DNA of 64,000 bases from Dysidea avara (GCF_963678975.1 NC_089272.1:2104359-2168358); one strand, 5' to 3'. Shown: positions 47,984 through 61,439, counted from the stretch's first letter. The notes: a model not told the origin generated them from the letters alone. Translations and numbers: made by a program.

Positions 47984-48644
47984 TCATCCCCCGTGTATCT
48001 TGGTTATTACATTCTCTGAAAAATACTTTCTACTAGGAATGACATACCATGGCTCAAGTTCCTTCATAAAACAATCGAAACCTATATCCTCCACTACTGT
48101 GAGTGGCTGACAGTCCAATCCTATCATTTTTCCCAACTTCTTGTGCACCAACGCTGCTCTTGTATCATTTATATTCCACTGCTTAGCTGTATCGGTGTCC
48201 GTGCTTCTGCCATGAAGTGTTAGTTGATGCAAGCCACCAATGCTTGGGGCTTTACTCCTCTCTTCTAGCTATTTCCCTTTTACTCTCTTTCTTTGCTTTC
48301 AGCTTAGAAAGTTCTGTGTGTTTGTTAGGATGCTGTGACCTCTAGTGTAAAGCTAAGTTCAAGGTATTGTACGACTTCGCACTTTCACCGCCTTGATATA
48401 TGAACTTTCCACACTTATTATATGTAGCAAACTTTGTATCCTCTGCCAAAGAATAGAAATGCCACACTGGTGATCTCTACATGGGTCTTAATCGATCGAT
48501 AAGTGGAGCAAAAACGTATGACAAATTTGAAGTATCCGCATCACCGGGTGTACTTGAAGTGGAAGAAGTGCCACCATTTAAAAATGGTGTTAAGGACTCC
48601 GATTTCAAGTCTGACTTAAAGGATAAAGGTGATAATGAAGCCAT
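47984..48644 (-). pseudogene. Second hAT transposase, N-terminal part, broken
   Basis: Starts with ATG at 48644 (MASLSPLSFKSDL). A BED-type finger follows (SPVWHFYSLAED, TYNKCGKF, SYNTLNLALH, RSQHPNKHTEL), with a stop before the finger, one within it and one after it. Then comes KLGKMIGLDCQPLTVVEDIG and YVIPSRKYFSENVI. The rest of the enzyme is absent. Beyond the 5' end a tip ending GTACACCTCTA (about 48,800) resembles the ends of hAT-type MITEs in this window. It points toward the other hAT pseudogene, so the two are separate insertions. Confidence 0.8.
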
Positions 48645-48809
48645 AATACAATAAATGTCACGTTACATGAGGAAACATGTGTTTTCGTACGTGTTGATAG
48701 ATAGTATTGGTATAATATTGGTTCAATTGATAACCAATATTGCTAATTAGTTTATATTGTTGGCTGATATTTCTGCAAATCAATAATCGGTACACCTCTA
48801 CTATTTAGT

Positions 48810-50610
48810 GCAGGATTTGTTAATTTAAAAGTTGTACTTGTCTTCTGCTTTTTTTGTTGAATTCCCACCACTGGCTAATCTTGAAGGGATATGCAGGGTG
48901 TGACTGGGAGGGGTAGGTGGGGCATACACCAGCACTGTGTGTGTGTTACCAATAATGACATATCTAGCCATTCAAGTTTTTATCCAAAAAGATCATATTA
49001 TTAAAGAGTTCCATTTTTGACTGACCAACAAATGCACACTTTTATAAATATCCCTAAATATTTTCATGCCACAAGAGCAAGCAGTGGTATTTGCTTCTAC
49101 TCAAGCCTCTACCATTCCACAGGTGATGAATCAATGTCCAAGACTGGATACTGCATGTATACATATCCAGTCTGTCAGACACACTCAGTGTTATTGGTGA
49201 ATGAAAAAATTTTCTCTTTTTTCTTGCTGTCACTCTCAGACTCTGCAGGTTGTTGAATCATATCAATATTACTGGATTCTACTTCTTCCAGCAGTGTACA
49301 TACAGCAATATGCTCTGAATCAAACTAATCTTCAAAGCGTAGGTCAAGAAATGGGCAAATGTCTCATAGAAGATTTATTTTACTGAAACTGTAATGGTTT
49401 TCAATGTCATCTCTGATGTGATCTTTTATTTCTGATGTAAGCTCAGTATTGCTATCATCATGAATAACATATTCATCTTTAATCAACTAGATACAAGGGT
49501 GTCAGAACCAGGGAGGGCCAGGCACCCACACTATTTTCAAAAGCATGTTTTGGCCCCTCCCACTTTTGGGCCAAGTACTAGTAGCCAATCAGCCAAAGTT
49601 ATATACACACACAGAAAAGCATACCTCCATATGAGAAAGCCATACAACCACCACACAAAAGCACTCTGGCATGTGGCATCACCAGTCCACCGCAATCAAG
49701 CCATTCATTGTACTGTACGAGGCACTGTATTAAACACAACAGTGCCTGTAATTTTATTTCTGTTATGCTTGCACGTGATATCTGTTGTTCAAATATTTCC
49801 TGGATCCCGTGCAGTGAGAAGTTTGAACAGTAGAAAGAGTGCGTGATGAGAGAAAGATTTAACTCAAATTGAGGGTGGTAGCAGATCTAAGTCTAAGAAG
49901 GCAGTCACACTGTATGTAGTGCGCGAGTGTATGGGAGTTGCTGACTACCAACGATTCAACCAGACATTATTAAGACTTTGTGGTGAAGTTGATTTATGAA
50001 GAGAAACAAACAAGGATGTTGAAAATCAAAGTGGCCAACCATGAACGCAGTGTGGTATTCACGTGATCTACACTCAGTTTGGGAACGCCTGCTAGAACAG
50101 ACATCCCAGCTTATAGTTCATTGAAGGTAATGATGTTTCACTTTGTGGATAACAACTATTAATGCTGTAATCCTTGTAGTGTGAAGTACGTAAAGCTCGC
50201 ATAAAGAAAAGACCTTCACATAACCATGATTTCTCATGTGATACATAAATGCATCAAGCAAATGTAGTAGGTGTAGAGGAGCATAGCGGCGGGTGTAGGG
50301 AGTGAAGAGATACAGCTATACAGTATAGGTGTAGGGCTATTAGCTAGTGATAACACACCCCACAACACCTTTATATAAACGCACGTATGAACTGGGTACA
50401 GAGACTGGGTACATTATTAATGCTGTGTACCTACATAATTACTGTATTAGCTGTGTATAATATCTGTAGATTAACATTTTGGCATGAATGTACAATGAAA
50501 CATCAAGCAGTTACTTCTGTACAGCGGCCATGGTCATACATTTCAAATGTATGCAGTGGTCTGTATCATATAGCAGTCCCTGCCTGATAAAGTAAATCGT
50601 TTAGCCAATA
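48810..50610. other. No gene recognised
   Basis: Several short open frames, one of 128 codons at 49460-49846, but none has conserved motifs, and the composition looks like old repeat DNA. Confidence 0.45.
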
Positions 50611-50619
50611 ATCTGGTAC

Positions 50620-51415
50620 CACAATAGATAGTTGGCACTGTTACAAAATTGTCACACTTCCTGCCTCTCAATGAATACTCCTAGCTTCATTGCTAAAAGT
50701 ATTTAATGGCTATTAACAATATTCACAACAAGCCAACCTTCCCAATTCTGTACTGGTAATTGTTAACAAAATGGAACATTACTCTAGGTGCAAGTTTCTT
50801 AATAGTGATTAACTACACAATAATGGTCACTGGGAGCACATTGAATCCTATAGACAGGGGAGCATGTAACTCTGTAACAGCAAAATTCAAGTGTGGCTGT
50901 CAAGCACTATAACAAAATAACTTTTAAAATTTCTTATTAGAACATTATATGGAGGTGCATGCTCAAGCACATCACAGTACCAGTATGACTAAGCAAAACT
51001 ATAAGTTGAATGGCACAATGGAAGAACGGTAATACAAACAGGGCAGGGCAGCCTTTTTACATTCACTAGTAGCAGGAAATCACTTCAATGGACTATTCCA
51101 AGCTACAGTATTCCTTTGACTCGATGGCTTTTCAGTTTTGCTGCCTACGATGGAGTAGTAGTAGTTCATTCTGTGTATCACTGATTGATGCAATTAAAGA
51201 TATACATCATAAGCACAAGACGCCATGTTTGAACTTTGTCCATAATGTTCGTAGTGTATGGAGTTGCATTCTCTCTTGTCCATAGGATATGATGCATTCC
51301 TGTAGGCAGTTACAACCACCAAAATGCTACTGATGGAGGTTTTCTCAATAATAGCCACCTGTATCTAAAGGCCAAAATTATTTGGTCTGAAGGTGAGACA
51401 GTTTCCACTGTACTG
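50620..51415. mobile_element. Decayed pogo-like MITE with a nested foldback element
   Basis: Outer parts match 34034-34616 (TCACACTTCCTGCCT near the left, AGCCACCTGTAT and GTTTCCACTGTA at the right). The middle, about 50868-51290, matches the foldback element of 37165-37727 (GGGAGCATGTAACTC, GACGCCATGTTTGAA) in decayed form. The foldback is therefore the younger insertion. Confidence 0.65.
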
Positions 51416-51746
51416 GTAATATTACAATTGAAATAAACATGTTGGTATACTGGCCTGCACTAACACACATAAACACTACACACAGTATACTAACATACCA
51501 CACTCATTACACACTTATACACTATCAACTCAATAAACTACTCTTACATGTATACAGTGACACATACTACACAGTACACACATACACATTCATACTACAC
51601 TATATGTATCCACTGTACCAAGTACAAGTATTAGGAATTTTAAATTAGAGTAGGGACAGTGTATAGTGCTGCAATAAAAAGTACTGAAACAAGCTGGATC
51701 AAGAGTAGTGCGTAATGTCCAAATACTGTAAACAATAAGAACTGAA

Positions 51747-52117
51747 TACCCCTAATAGAGGTGCATTGATATGACTTTTAGCTGATATTCCGAAAACCAA
51801 TATAAAATAATATTATCAAGCCGATAAACAAAGCCAATCTGATATGGCAGCATAGACCTACACTGTATTCCCTAACAATCTGCACTCTAAATTTAGTTTA
51901 TAAAGTGACAGAGTGGGACTGTAATCAACAGCTGACATTACATAAATAGGCAATGCTAGGATATTACTAGTGCACAAGTGCCCATAAATAGATGTTTATG
52001 TATATCTGTATCTGCTGCTTGTTTACACTTGTTACTGATCCGATACCGATATGCAAAAACAAGGCCATATAGCCGATAACTGATAGCTGATCCAATTATC
52101 GGTACACTTTGAACTCT
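51747..52117. mobile_element. hAT-type MITE inside copy B
   Basis: Starts TAGAGGTGCATTGATATG and ends AATTATCGGTACACTTTGAA then CTCTA. Interior CCGATA/TATCGG motifs are like those of 36312-36986. It interrupts the foldback arm that is continuous in copy A. Confidence 0.7.
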
Positions 52118-52423
52118 AATCCCTACTGTACATTGAGTAGCACAGTAGGGATATTCACTTCTTATTGTTTTACAGTATTTGGACATTACGTACTACTCCG
52201 ATCCAGCTTGTTTCAGTACTTTTTATTGCAGCACTATACATTGTCCCTACTCTAATTTAAAACTCCTAATATTTTCTTATATTTGCTTGTGAAGTTTTTT
52301 TGCAAGCTCATGACCACTAAATAGTTTGCTTTTCACCACAATATTTAAAAGAGTTAATCAGAGCACTATTATACTACATTATTACTTATACAATAACAAC
52401 TGATCAGTGGGTGTGGCTCTACA

Positions 52424-52723
52424 CAGGGGCGTATGGAGGGGGTTTCCAGGGGTTTCAGGAAGCTCCTTTGGATTTTACGCATTACTTGAAACATTAAGAA
52501 ATTGAAACTTCAGGTTTTCAGAATCTGGAATCTGTCATGGAACGAACACATTTTAAACTTTTATCTTAGTTAAATAACAATAGCAACACTTATAGCATTA
52601 TTCTGAATTATGATTTTGGTGAAAAGATCAAGATACTTTAATAAAACAATCAGGCAATATAAACTACTCTAATATAACAGTCATTTAACTGTAGTGGAAA
52701 CCCCTTTTTAAAACATGCCCCTG
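52424..52723. mobile_element. MITE with CAGGGGC termini and CTACA duplication
   Basis: Ends CAGGGGC and inverse GCCCCTG. CTACA flanks both sides (52419-52423, 52724-52728). Copy A has the uninterrupted site GGCTCTACATAAGCC, confirming the insertion and the 5-bp duplication. Confidence 0.9.
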
Positions 52724-53219
52724 CTACATAAGCCTGCAGACAATAATGGATGTGGATTTGTGCATACCTACAGACTGATGAACGGAGGTGGCTTCGTTAC
52801 ACAATTAATTTAGCACATAGGGCCAGACCTGGATAATCTGTAAAGCGGGACCTGGATGACCCGACTCAGTTTTAACATGGTTACTAAACTATATTTAAGA
52901 CTTACACATTGCTAGTTCTCCGCAAATTGCCTTCACTGATCAATATCAACTACCAACTTTGAAAACCAGCAAGCCACGTGTGTTCAAATAGTTAGAAGCC
53001 CTTCTTTAGTCTATTAACACTCAGCTGTAGAACCTTGACTGATGGCCATGGTAAAGAAGGATAAAAGGTAAGACAATAGCACAAGCATTGTATGTTTAAC
53101 AATATACCAAAGGTTTTTTCTTAAGCAACTAGAAACATTTCTGCAAAAGAATTAGGACTGTAGCTGTAGCCAGTTTTCTGCTACGCTTGACTGAAGGTGT
53201 CAGGAAGCAGGCAGTAGAA

Positions 53220-54220
53220 AATTCCATTGAATATTTTTTTTAGAATTCTGTAGCAGCTTGATAGAAACGTTTCGGGTCATTCTGAAGATGCTTTTGAGCT
53301 TGATTTTACCCAACCAATACTGTCATGTTGTTGTGAGGAAACATCAAGGCAGGTTTTTGGGTTATATTATATCACTGGCCACGCCCACACCTTTGATGTC
53401 CCTACTATACAGTACTATCGTACTGTATGACATACACAGCAACACTGTTAAGCCTATAAATTATTATAAAGTGTTCAGGATACTTTGTACAAGATAGATA
53501 TACGTAGTGTTCAACATCATGTATATACAGTAATTGAGAAAGGTGTGGATGTACGTTTATACATTGTATACACACAATTACACATGTTTGAGTATGAATT
53601 ATGGATACAGGCAGATCCTTGAAGTAGGGTTGCACTGACATGTGGTTTTGTTGATTAGCCAATAGCCAATACACCATATAACAACAAAACTAATACTTGG
53701 TGATTTGCTAAAAAATTACAGTTGGCGAGATTCTAATTTGGTGAAGTGCTTTAACTGATAAATTGGTGCTGCAAGACGAAATGGTCACATTGTACAATCC
53801 TTCTTGAGCTAAGTATTTGCCTTGTGGATTTAGTTGTGATCTGTCACTTCATGGTATCAGTAGGCTGGTTAGCTACCAGCCTGGTTGCATTCATGTTTGA
53901 AACTGGATTAGGTCATCAGTGTCTGACCCGCTTGTAGAATATCCTAATCTGACCCAGATTGGATCATGTGTGTAATGGATCCATTAACTTAGTACTGCTG
54001 CAGCTCAGTTTCTTTTGTGAGCCACACCCACTTATTGGGATCATATGTAGGCATACATGGAGCCTTGTCATTTATTATTAGGTGTTCATGTCTGTTGCTG
54101 TCCACAAGCTTAGCCGCACCCACTAAGTGAGTATGAGCTCTAGATAAGTTTTAAAACAGGCCAGCTTCTGTCATGAGCCACACCCACTTGGATGTATGGA
54201 GCTGTGCTAATTTATCAGTA
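53220..54220. other. No gene recognised
   Basis: AT-rich DNA with scattered CCACACCCACTT motifs. Short open frames have no conserved features. A MITE-like tip GTAGGGTTGCACTGACATG is at about 53627. Confidence 0.45.
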
Positions 54221-54380
54221 AGGAGTGTTAAAGGTTGCAAATATCCATGAAGGCACACTTGGCCTCAACAACTGCTATCAAAGCTTGGACACAGATATAT
54301 ATATATACCACTTTCACACCTCACTTCAAAGGGAAAAGAAGGTGTATAAGTGGTATAATAGCACTGCTAGCAGTGCTCAG

Positions 54381-54480
54381 GAATGCAGTAACGAGAATAG
54401 GAGGTAGTATATACAAGTTATATCCCTCCTAGGAGTGATATAACTTGTATATACTACCTCCTATTCTCATTAATGCATTC
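54381..54480. repeat. Long hairpin, about 43-bp arms
   Basis: GAATGCAGTAACGAGAATAG, GGAGGTAGTATATACAAGTT and ATAT are inverted with about two mismatches after a 14-base loop (CCCTCCTAGGAGTG). Confidence 0.95.
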
Positions 54481-54699
54481 CAAGCATTCTCAGAAATCAT
54501 TTGATTTCTTTGATGAAACTGTGTGATCTCCTCTCCTTTAATATAGCGACACTTCACAGGATCGATGGTGGGTTTTACTTTTTGTAAAGTGAGCCAAGGC
54601 ATAGATCATGGACTTGGGAAAGAAGATAGTTCATTGTTTTACTGAATGAAGAAGGTCACAGGTTAGTTTATATTAAACATGTTACATTCAATAGTCACG

Positions 54700-54961
54700 T
54701 GGGGATGTCCCACAGACACTGGGTGCAGCGCTTAATTGATTTGGCCATTAGTGTTAATAGTATTCACTACTTTAGTTTATTCATGGCTAGTAAAGTAAGT
54801 ACTTTAGTGTAGTTGAATTGTCTTTACATTGCCGTTTTGACACCTGGTGCGATGTCACACAGTGACTGGGCGTGGCGCTTAATTGGCTAGGCCATTATAG
54901 CGCTGTAAACATATTCACTGCTTTAGTTTATTCATGGCTAGTATAGTAAGTACTTTATAGT
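54700..54961. repeat. Two-copy tandem duplication, about 157-bp spacing
   Basis: Both units contain GCGCTTAATTG, GGCCATTA and TTTAGTTTATTCATGGCTAG followed by TAGTAAGTACTTTA. Confidence 0.85.
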
Positions 54962-55211
54962 GCACTTAAGCTTCATTATGAGCTGTTCAGCTCGTATTTG
55001 GGCTTCCTGTGTTTAATTGCGTACCCACAATCGAAGCGATCTGCATGCTCATGACGATACACTTACGTTCGGCCTCTCAGCAGTGCCTTGTCGTTGCTCT
55101 TACGACGTTACCCACAATCGAAAGTCACATGGTCCCATATAAATACACTCGCAAAGCATTCCAGCAGTTTCCATGTACACTTGCAGGTGATTCACCCAAG
55201 TGGAATATATT

Positions 55212-55268
55212 AGTTGTAACATGGGCACTTGTGATTTGCCTGAAATCACTCGTGCCCATGTTACAACT
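55212..55268. repeat. 26-bp-arm hairpin
   Basis: AGTTGTAACATGGGCACTTG and TGATTT are inverted with two mismatches around a 5-base loop. The GTAACATGGGC-type hairpin resembles short foldback repeats seen in other marine invertebrates. Confidence 0.9.
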
Positions 55269-55805
55269 ACTACATAACTACTTTAAAATTGGCAGTTTGA
55301 TTATATGATATGCTAAAAATGTTTACAATTGGTACACATACATGTGTAGCTGATCCAATAGATAAAAGAAGTAATTCCTTTCAGAAAATGATGCACAAAA
55401 ACTAATGGCACTTTTTATAATGTGGAAACAATGTTTAAATGGTTCAATAACGAACTGATATATACTCCGACATCAAATATCTCATCAAACGAACACACAT
55501 ACCATACGAAGTGTTAAATAATTTAATGTGAAATAATATGGATGCCATAATTGTAAGGCATAACCATTAGGCTGAAACATGAAATACACACATGTGTATC
55601 CTTGAAGGATGCATAGGAAATTATAATCATTGAGGTAGGAGCTTTTGAGGCTACACACAGTACATGCCTGAGACTATTGGCTCTTGTTACCACAAAAATA
55701 TAGGATAAATTTATACCCAACAAGACTAGTTGTGTTGGCTGGAGCCACTATTGTCAGTGGTGTATACAGTGTACAAGTGTGTAGTAATATATGGAGTAAT
55801 GGTAC

Positions 55806-55872
55806 CTTGTTGAGGATCATGTGATGAGTCTGTTGAGTTCTCTTCCTTCTTAGTCAATAAGTCATTCAGATC
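55806..55872 (-). CDS. Candidate orphan exon
   Basis: Open 67-nt segment on the minus strand between acceptor ACCAACAG and donor AAG|GTACC. It encodes DLNDLLTKKEENSTDSSHD followed by PQQ. The polar sequence with good splice sites looks exon-like, but no neighbouring exon was found and the phase does not fit the Roc-COR gene directly. Confidence 0.25.
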
Positions 55873-55879
55873 CTGTTGG

Positions 55880-58050
55880 TATATCTACATTGTATGATAC
55901 TAACTCAGAGTTGTACATGATACAATTCAAGGTTGGTTTCCATATACGTAGCCACAACAAGCACATGCATGTCTATGGTAGCTTGTGATTGGAGCTGTGA
56001 TGATAGTTTAAATCATAAACACTAACTTTACTATATATTATGTCAGCACTTTTCCAGACTGTTGTCTCTATGGTAAGTCTTACAACAATTCTGATAAAAT
56101 GTTATGACTTCATTTGGTATAATACAGTACAGTATAGTCACAAAAGACAAAATGTGGCATATACTTAACTACTAATCTTGGTTATTCCATATTAAAATTA
56201 TTGCCATATAGCCTGAGGTGATTCACAATAAGTCTGTCAATGAAGCAAGAATGACCAGAGGGTTGTCTCAATTTACACAGTAGTTCAATACAATACACTG
56301 ACATCAGAACGTGCTTTCCTTTTATATGTGCACCCATTGGGACCCTGGTAGAAGTTGCAGACAACAATGCAAATATCAGTGGTTATATGGAAACCAGTCG
56401 TAAGTTATTACCAAGCACGAACGTAAACACACAATAGTTCTGAGCAGCACACATATCCAATCATGTTAACACAAACAGGCATTATAATGGTTGCACAAGA
56501 ACATACAATTCCATGTGTAATATGCTACAGAACAAGTGTTGGGTCACAAAGTGTATAACATGGATCCAACACATGTGTAATATCCTACACATTAATTATC
56601 CCCCTTACCACCAATAAATTCAATTATTGAGTTGTTGGTCACACAACAGCAACCACAAAGCCATCTATAACTTTTAAAGTGCAAAAATATGCCCACGCAT
56701 AATATCTTAACATTCTTGTAATGCTAATAAACATCATTAACCTGTTGATGACAATCTTCATGTCTGGTTTATATGCATTTGAGGGCCACTAATTTGAGGC
56801 ATAGCAACAAAAGTAACTACACCTCCTTTCCTTACTATTTCTTTTCATTAGTAATGCTACTGTCACTTACTACAATGCTTATTATTGAACACCAAAAAGT
56901 GTACAATGATGTAATCTTAGTGCGTGAGGACTGGTTATCCCTGTTCCCATTCACTATTGACCATAACAGGATAAAAACAAGGGCTATAAAACATTCGACA
57001 GAAGCCACTAGAAAGTGGTGCAACAGATATTTACATTCTATTATGTTGTGGTTATGGTGGTGAGTGGGTTAACTTGTGTACATAAACAATCAATAAACAA
57101 TTGTAAGGAAACTTAAGTATTGTACATTTGAGTAGCTAAGGATAATAGAAATGAAAAAACAATGAAACAAGGGATGTATATCTGCAGTTACACTAGTGGA
57201 TACATATATGAATGAAGTTGGAATTAAATGTCCACTAGTATAGTTGCAGTATAGCTGCATTTGTAGAAGGCCTCCCTTGTTTTATTGCTCTTTATTACTA
57301 GGATCCCTACTCAAATGTAAAACTCCTTACACTTGTTTGTTTACTGTTTTTTTTTTTTTTGTAATCACGTAATTCATTATACTGCATGGTGAATCATCAA
57401 ATACCACATCAAAGGAAAGAATGCTGTCAAACCCATTAGAAATTTAACTGAGCAATTTAATGTTCCCAACAATTTATTACCAAAATGCGATGGCCATTCG
57501 GTTCCATAGAAAATGTCACTAAATACGGGTGCTTTCCTACAGTAATGTAGGAAAACGTTAGTGTGGACCTTTCACCCAATGTATGCATTCTTGAACACTT
57601 CCAAACTTGTCAAGACCTTTCCAGAAGAGAGCCTTTTGCCTGATACTCTCCCACCTCTCAATAGAACCAATGGCATCTGTGGCTGGATTACAAGGCTCAC
57701 CACACTGGAGTACGCATGGTACATACTTCAGCTGTCTCCATTATTCTTGTTACAATCTACATGATTATGGCCAAAATGGGCTCATCAAAACATTTTAGCA
57801 AAAGAGTGGTCACAGAATTGCCATTTTTGACTGTACTACAATGCTTGGAAAGTGAACACATGTACAAACTTTCTGAATTATGGACATATAAGGACAAAAT
57901 ATTTTGGTCTCAAAAGGTCTGGTTAATACAATTACAGTGTGCTCCCTTGCCATAATAAAGCAAATCTTGCACTACATTATTTTAAGGCAATCTAGATTTT
58001 AGTAAAATCACCCCAGCCACTACTGAGATATACAGCTAAAGATATGGGAT
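55880..58050. other. No gene recognised
   Basis: Short open frames on both strands without recognised motifs. An inverted pair CCACTAGT/ACTAGTGG-like spans about 57190-57245. Confidence 0.4.
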
Positions 58051-58094
58051 TTGTTTTATTCATTATATTTTCTTCGTTATGCACATGTAGACTT

Positions 58095-58590
58095 TACAAG
58101 ACACTGTCAAAGAACACAAATGCTTATATTTCATGATTCCCGCAGATTGACACTTAGCAATACCAAGATGCTAAAGCAGGCTCAAAAGAGACAGAATACA
58201 CATGAGGTGGATGAATGCCTGTCGCAGTCTTCATCCATATAGCTGAGGTTAGTTCCCAAGACGAAGCTCCAGCTGCCAAGAGGCTGCGATCAAGTTTAGG
58301 GCTGATAATGACAATAACAAATGTGTTTGATGTTGCAAACTAGAATCCAGAGTCAAAGCTTTTGTTGATTTCATATGGCCATGCATGGACTGCTTTCAAG
58401 AGCCACACAAGTGGCCCTTAAAGATCAGAAAATGCATGACAGAATCAACTGTCTGGTTGATTCTGCAGCTGATCAGCCCTATGCTGAGGTATCATCACAA
58501 ATGCTGGCTGAAGTATGTTCAAAAATTCCAGAAGATGATAAGCAGAACATTACTTATCGTTCAGACCATGCTTTTTGACCACACTCAAAA
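58095..58590 (+). pseudogene. Zinc-finger-like N-terminal fragment of a transposon-type gene
   Basis: In changing frames the plus strand gives KCV*CCKLESR (a C-x2-C pair with one codon mutated to stop), QKMHDRINCLVDSAADQPYA and, after a shift, RYHHKCWLKYVQKFQKM. The 'C..C ... D..V..A ... YH..CW..Y' pattern is a putative metal-binding module at the N-terminus of multi-copy transposon-like proteins in sponges and cnidarians. The stop, shift and lack of a downstream body mark it as a remnant. Confidence 0.5.
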
Positions 58591-59349
58591 GGTAATCTTG
58601 GTAATCTGCCACAAAATATCTATTAAATTTTAATGATTTAAACAGCTAGTTTGCATTTCTCAATCACCTCAACACTAAATCTCTCCTGCACTACTATAGG
58701 GAAGATTTAGAGCTGAACCACTAAATTTTTCCTACATTATTGTAGGGAAGATTTAGTACCTTGGCACTAAATCTTTTCTACATTAATGTAGGAAGATGTA
58801 GGAAAGATTTAGTGCCAGGGCACTACGTTGTCTAGTGCAGCGGCATACCAAAAGTATTGTGCACATTTTGATAAAAGTACCAAACATGTAGATTATTACC
58901 TAACAATCACATTTGGATATGGAGGCACTCACACTTGTACTCATAGTAGTCATAGCAACAGTTTACAAAATGGCTGCCACGCAAATGATTTCAAACCACT
59001 ATTAGGAATTTTAGTGCTACCAATGGAAAGTTCATGGCAGCAATTTTGTACAAAAAGGACTGCATTTCTTCTAGTAGAATCATGCTAAATCTTTAATGAC
59101 ATGAATAATGCAAATATTGATCATTTTATCTTATTCATAATAGACAATTACAGCACAATCGATTGTTATAGTTATAAATGCTGGAATAATATACTGACAA
59201 AACAAGGCTTCCACACACATACAATTGTCTGACTTTAACCAGCTGTAACTTGACTACTCAGACAGCTATTGGCCTAAAATTTTCACAGAGTCCTTCCATA
59301 GCATAGTACAATACCAGGTCAAACTTTGAAACTAATGGCATACTCCTAC

Positions 59350-61371
59350 ATTGAGTTATGGTACTTCAAAATCATAAAAGTGGATGTGTATAGAAGCCTT
59401 GTTTTATAACAGGTCTTCGATGCTTCTTGAAGTGTGGTCCAGTGTGGTTCATATAGGCCACCATCTGTCTTGATGCAACCTCACCTACTTGGAGAACAAA
59501 GTACAGGATCTGGAGTAAGTGCTTGACCCCAGACATGACCACCTTCGAAAGCAGCTTGCTTGACATGTTGCTCCAGAGCAGCATGTGTGGGTCGAATTCT
59601 CTTTACAGATGCTGTCATTGCAAAGAGTTCTTCCTAGCCTGATTAACATCAGTGCAGGTGCTTGTTCGATCATAGATAAGAATGACAAACATCTCTATGA
59701 CATGCATAGCTTGTTCTGAAATCTCAGTTGGTGCATGTGCTAGCTCCAGCAGTGCATTAGTAAGTTCTGGGAATGATTTCCATACAGCCCATGCAGTTTT
59801 CTTGCCATGTCCAACAAACGCTGTCATGGTGTCACATCCAGTAAGTGCATGGAACAGAGGAAGGGTATGCAACTTCTCTGATCCCAGACGAGCTGCAATT
59901 TGATAGGCTGCCAAGTATCGGAAATTTTTCCTGCTCCAAATGTTACTCAAACTTCATGTTTAGCTGGTAGAGTTTCAGCTACCATCACTGCCAACACCAC
60001 AACATCTGTATCAACAGTGCGTACTAGTATTTGATGATGGCCATGTTGTGTAGCATGTGCAACATGCAGCATCATGTGACTGTCAGCCTCTTCTATATAT
60101 CCTGCATGGACCAATTAAGTGAGCATCTTGTTGTTGTTGCACACAAAGAACCTGAACCCTATCTGTGACAACCAGTTCTTTGTTATTCTCTTTGAATGAA
60201 TCACCAAGTGCCTTTAAGAGGAAACTAAAGAATTCTCTCTTTTTGAGGTCTACACACAAAAGTCTTGCCAGTTTCCTAGTATGGGTGCAGATTCAGCAAC
60301 ACATTGATGTACTCATATTCCTCATTTTACCCTGGTTGTTGCTTTGAGAAAGTCAGCTACAGAACTCTCCCAGATCAGATATAGCCATGATGCATGTTGA
60401 AATTAACAGCTTCGCTCTCACTGTCTTGGACACAGGCTTTGTCTTTGTCACGGAAGTGCAGCACCAATATCTTTATCAAATACAAGCAAAACATTTCTCC
60501 CTTACTCTGAGCTTGCATATCTGGAAAATGTGCAAGCAGCCTTTGCGTCTATCGGGTTGTATGCTTTCTTTTGTCACTCATGACTCCAAACTGTTGCATT
60601 CTAGACATGTACGGTTGTGCCATATCAGTGAGTTTGAAAACTGGCGAAATGCTTGCTTCCAAACAAACTTCTTCAATGTACATTACAAGCTCAGCAAACA
60701 CGATTCCTGATACTACATCATCTTTACAACATATTTGTTGCTGAGCAGCCTGCACCTTCCTTGTACGGTTCTACAGAGCCAATAAACACTTGGTGTGGTA
60801 CTTAGCTTCCAAAGCTATCATATCACCTAAACTCAGTTTGGCTAAGAGAAAACTGTCTCCAGTGAGCTTAGCACACTTGCGTACATGTTGGTCCACTTGA
60901 AAAGTTGTCACCTCATGTAGGCCATCATTACCACCTTCTTCACCACAGACAAAGCACAATTCCCTATCAGATTTAAGTAAAGACTTCAATCTACTACACT
61001 TGTGTGTGCATCATCTACTTCTGGGCTTTGGTGCTCCCTTTTTTCTGCTCTTTTTAGCATTTGGTTGTTGTAACGGAGCCTACATGTCTTATACCACTTA
61101 GCCTTATTGGTAATCATAGCTGCTTCAATACCCTGTCCTTAGTGTCCTTCGTTCATTGCCAACTTTCCCAATTCATCAAATTTGACCAGGTTTTCAGCAA
61201 GTGATTGATATCCCTTTCCAATGTCATTCCTTTTTGAATTCAAAGGGAAGTAAGTGGTTCTGCTGTCACTTCCTGACATATAACGCAAAACTCCCAGTTT
61301 GTACCAGCTGGCTGTTGAGATGAAGATGTTTCCCAAGTGTCAAAAAGTTTAAACTTCTTGGAGGATGACAT
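59350..61371 (-). pseudogene. Broken multi-domain gene of the 'GRGKKTAW' transposon-like family
   Basis: The frame starts with ATG at 61371 (MSSSKKFKLFDTWE, then NWEFCVICQEVTAEPLTSL with a C-x2-C pair). It continues after a shift with GYQSLAENLVKFDELGKLA, then CFVCGEEGGNDGLHEVTTF, KCAKLTGDSFLLAKLSLGDM, IALEAKYHTKCLLAL, VFAELVMYIEEVCLEASISP, LGSEKLHTLPLFHALTGCDT, FVGHGKKTAWAVWKSFPELT, IYDRTSTCTDVNQARK, RPTHAALEQHVKQAAFEGGH and finally EPHWTTLQEAS. This order, with two Cys-rich modules, the 'HALTGCDT..F.G.GKKTAW' box and the 'AAL.QH..(A)A...GH.W' box, is shared by a large multi-copy protein family in cnidarians, sponges and fish. Stops and shifts occur throughout. Catalytic residues are unknown to me, so its role as a transposase is inferred from the flanking inverted repeats. 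Confidence 0.65.
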
Positions 61372-61439
61372 GGTTGTGTTGACAAGATAGTCCAATGAAC
61401 TAATAATGACTAGATACATAGCTTGCTACACTGCTCCTC

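Larger units (their letters stand above)
51631..53215. repeat. Dispersed duplicate, copy B
   Basis: Counterpart of copy A at 44400-45330, enlarged by two later insertions: a hAT-type MITE (51747-52117) inside the foldback and a MITE at 52424-52723. Blocks are in the same order and orientation as in copy A. Confidence 0.85.

Noticed and set aside
49460..49846. 128-codon plus-strand open frame
   Set aside because: No conserved motif, no splice context, and composition like the surrounding repeat DNA.
57561..57955. Overlapping open frames of 63-79 codons
   Set aside because: No frame shows a consistent conserved pattern, and they could not be linked to the transposon-like gene downstream.
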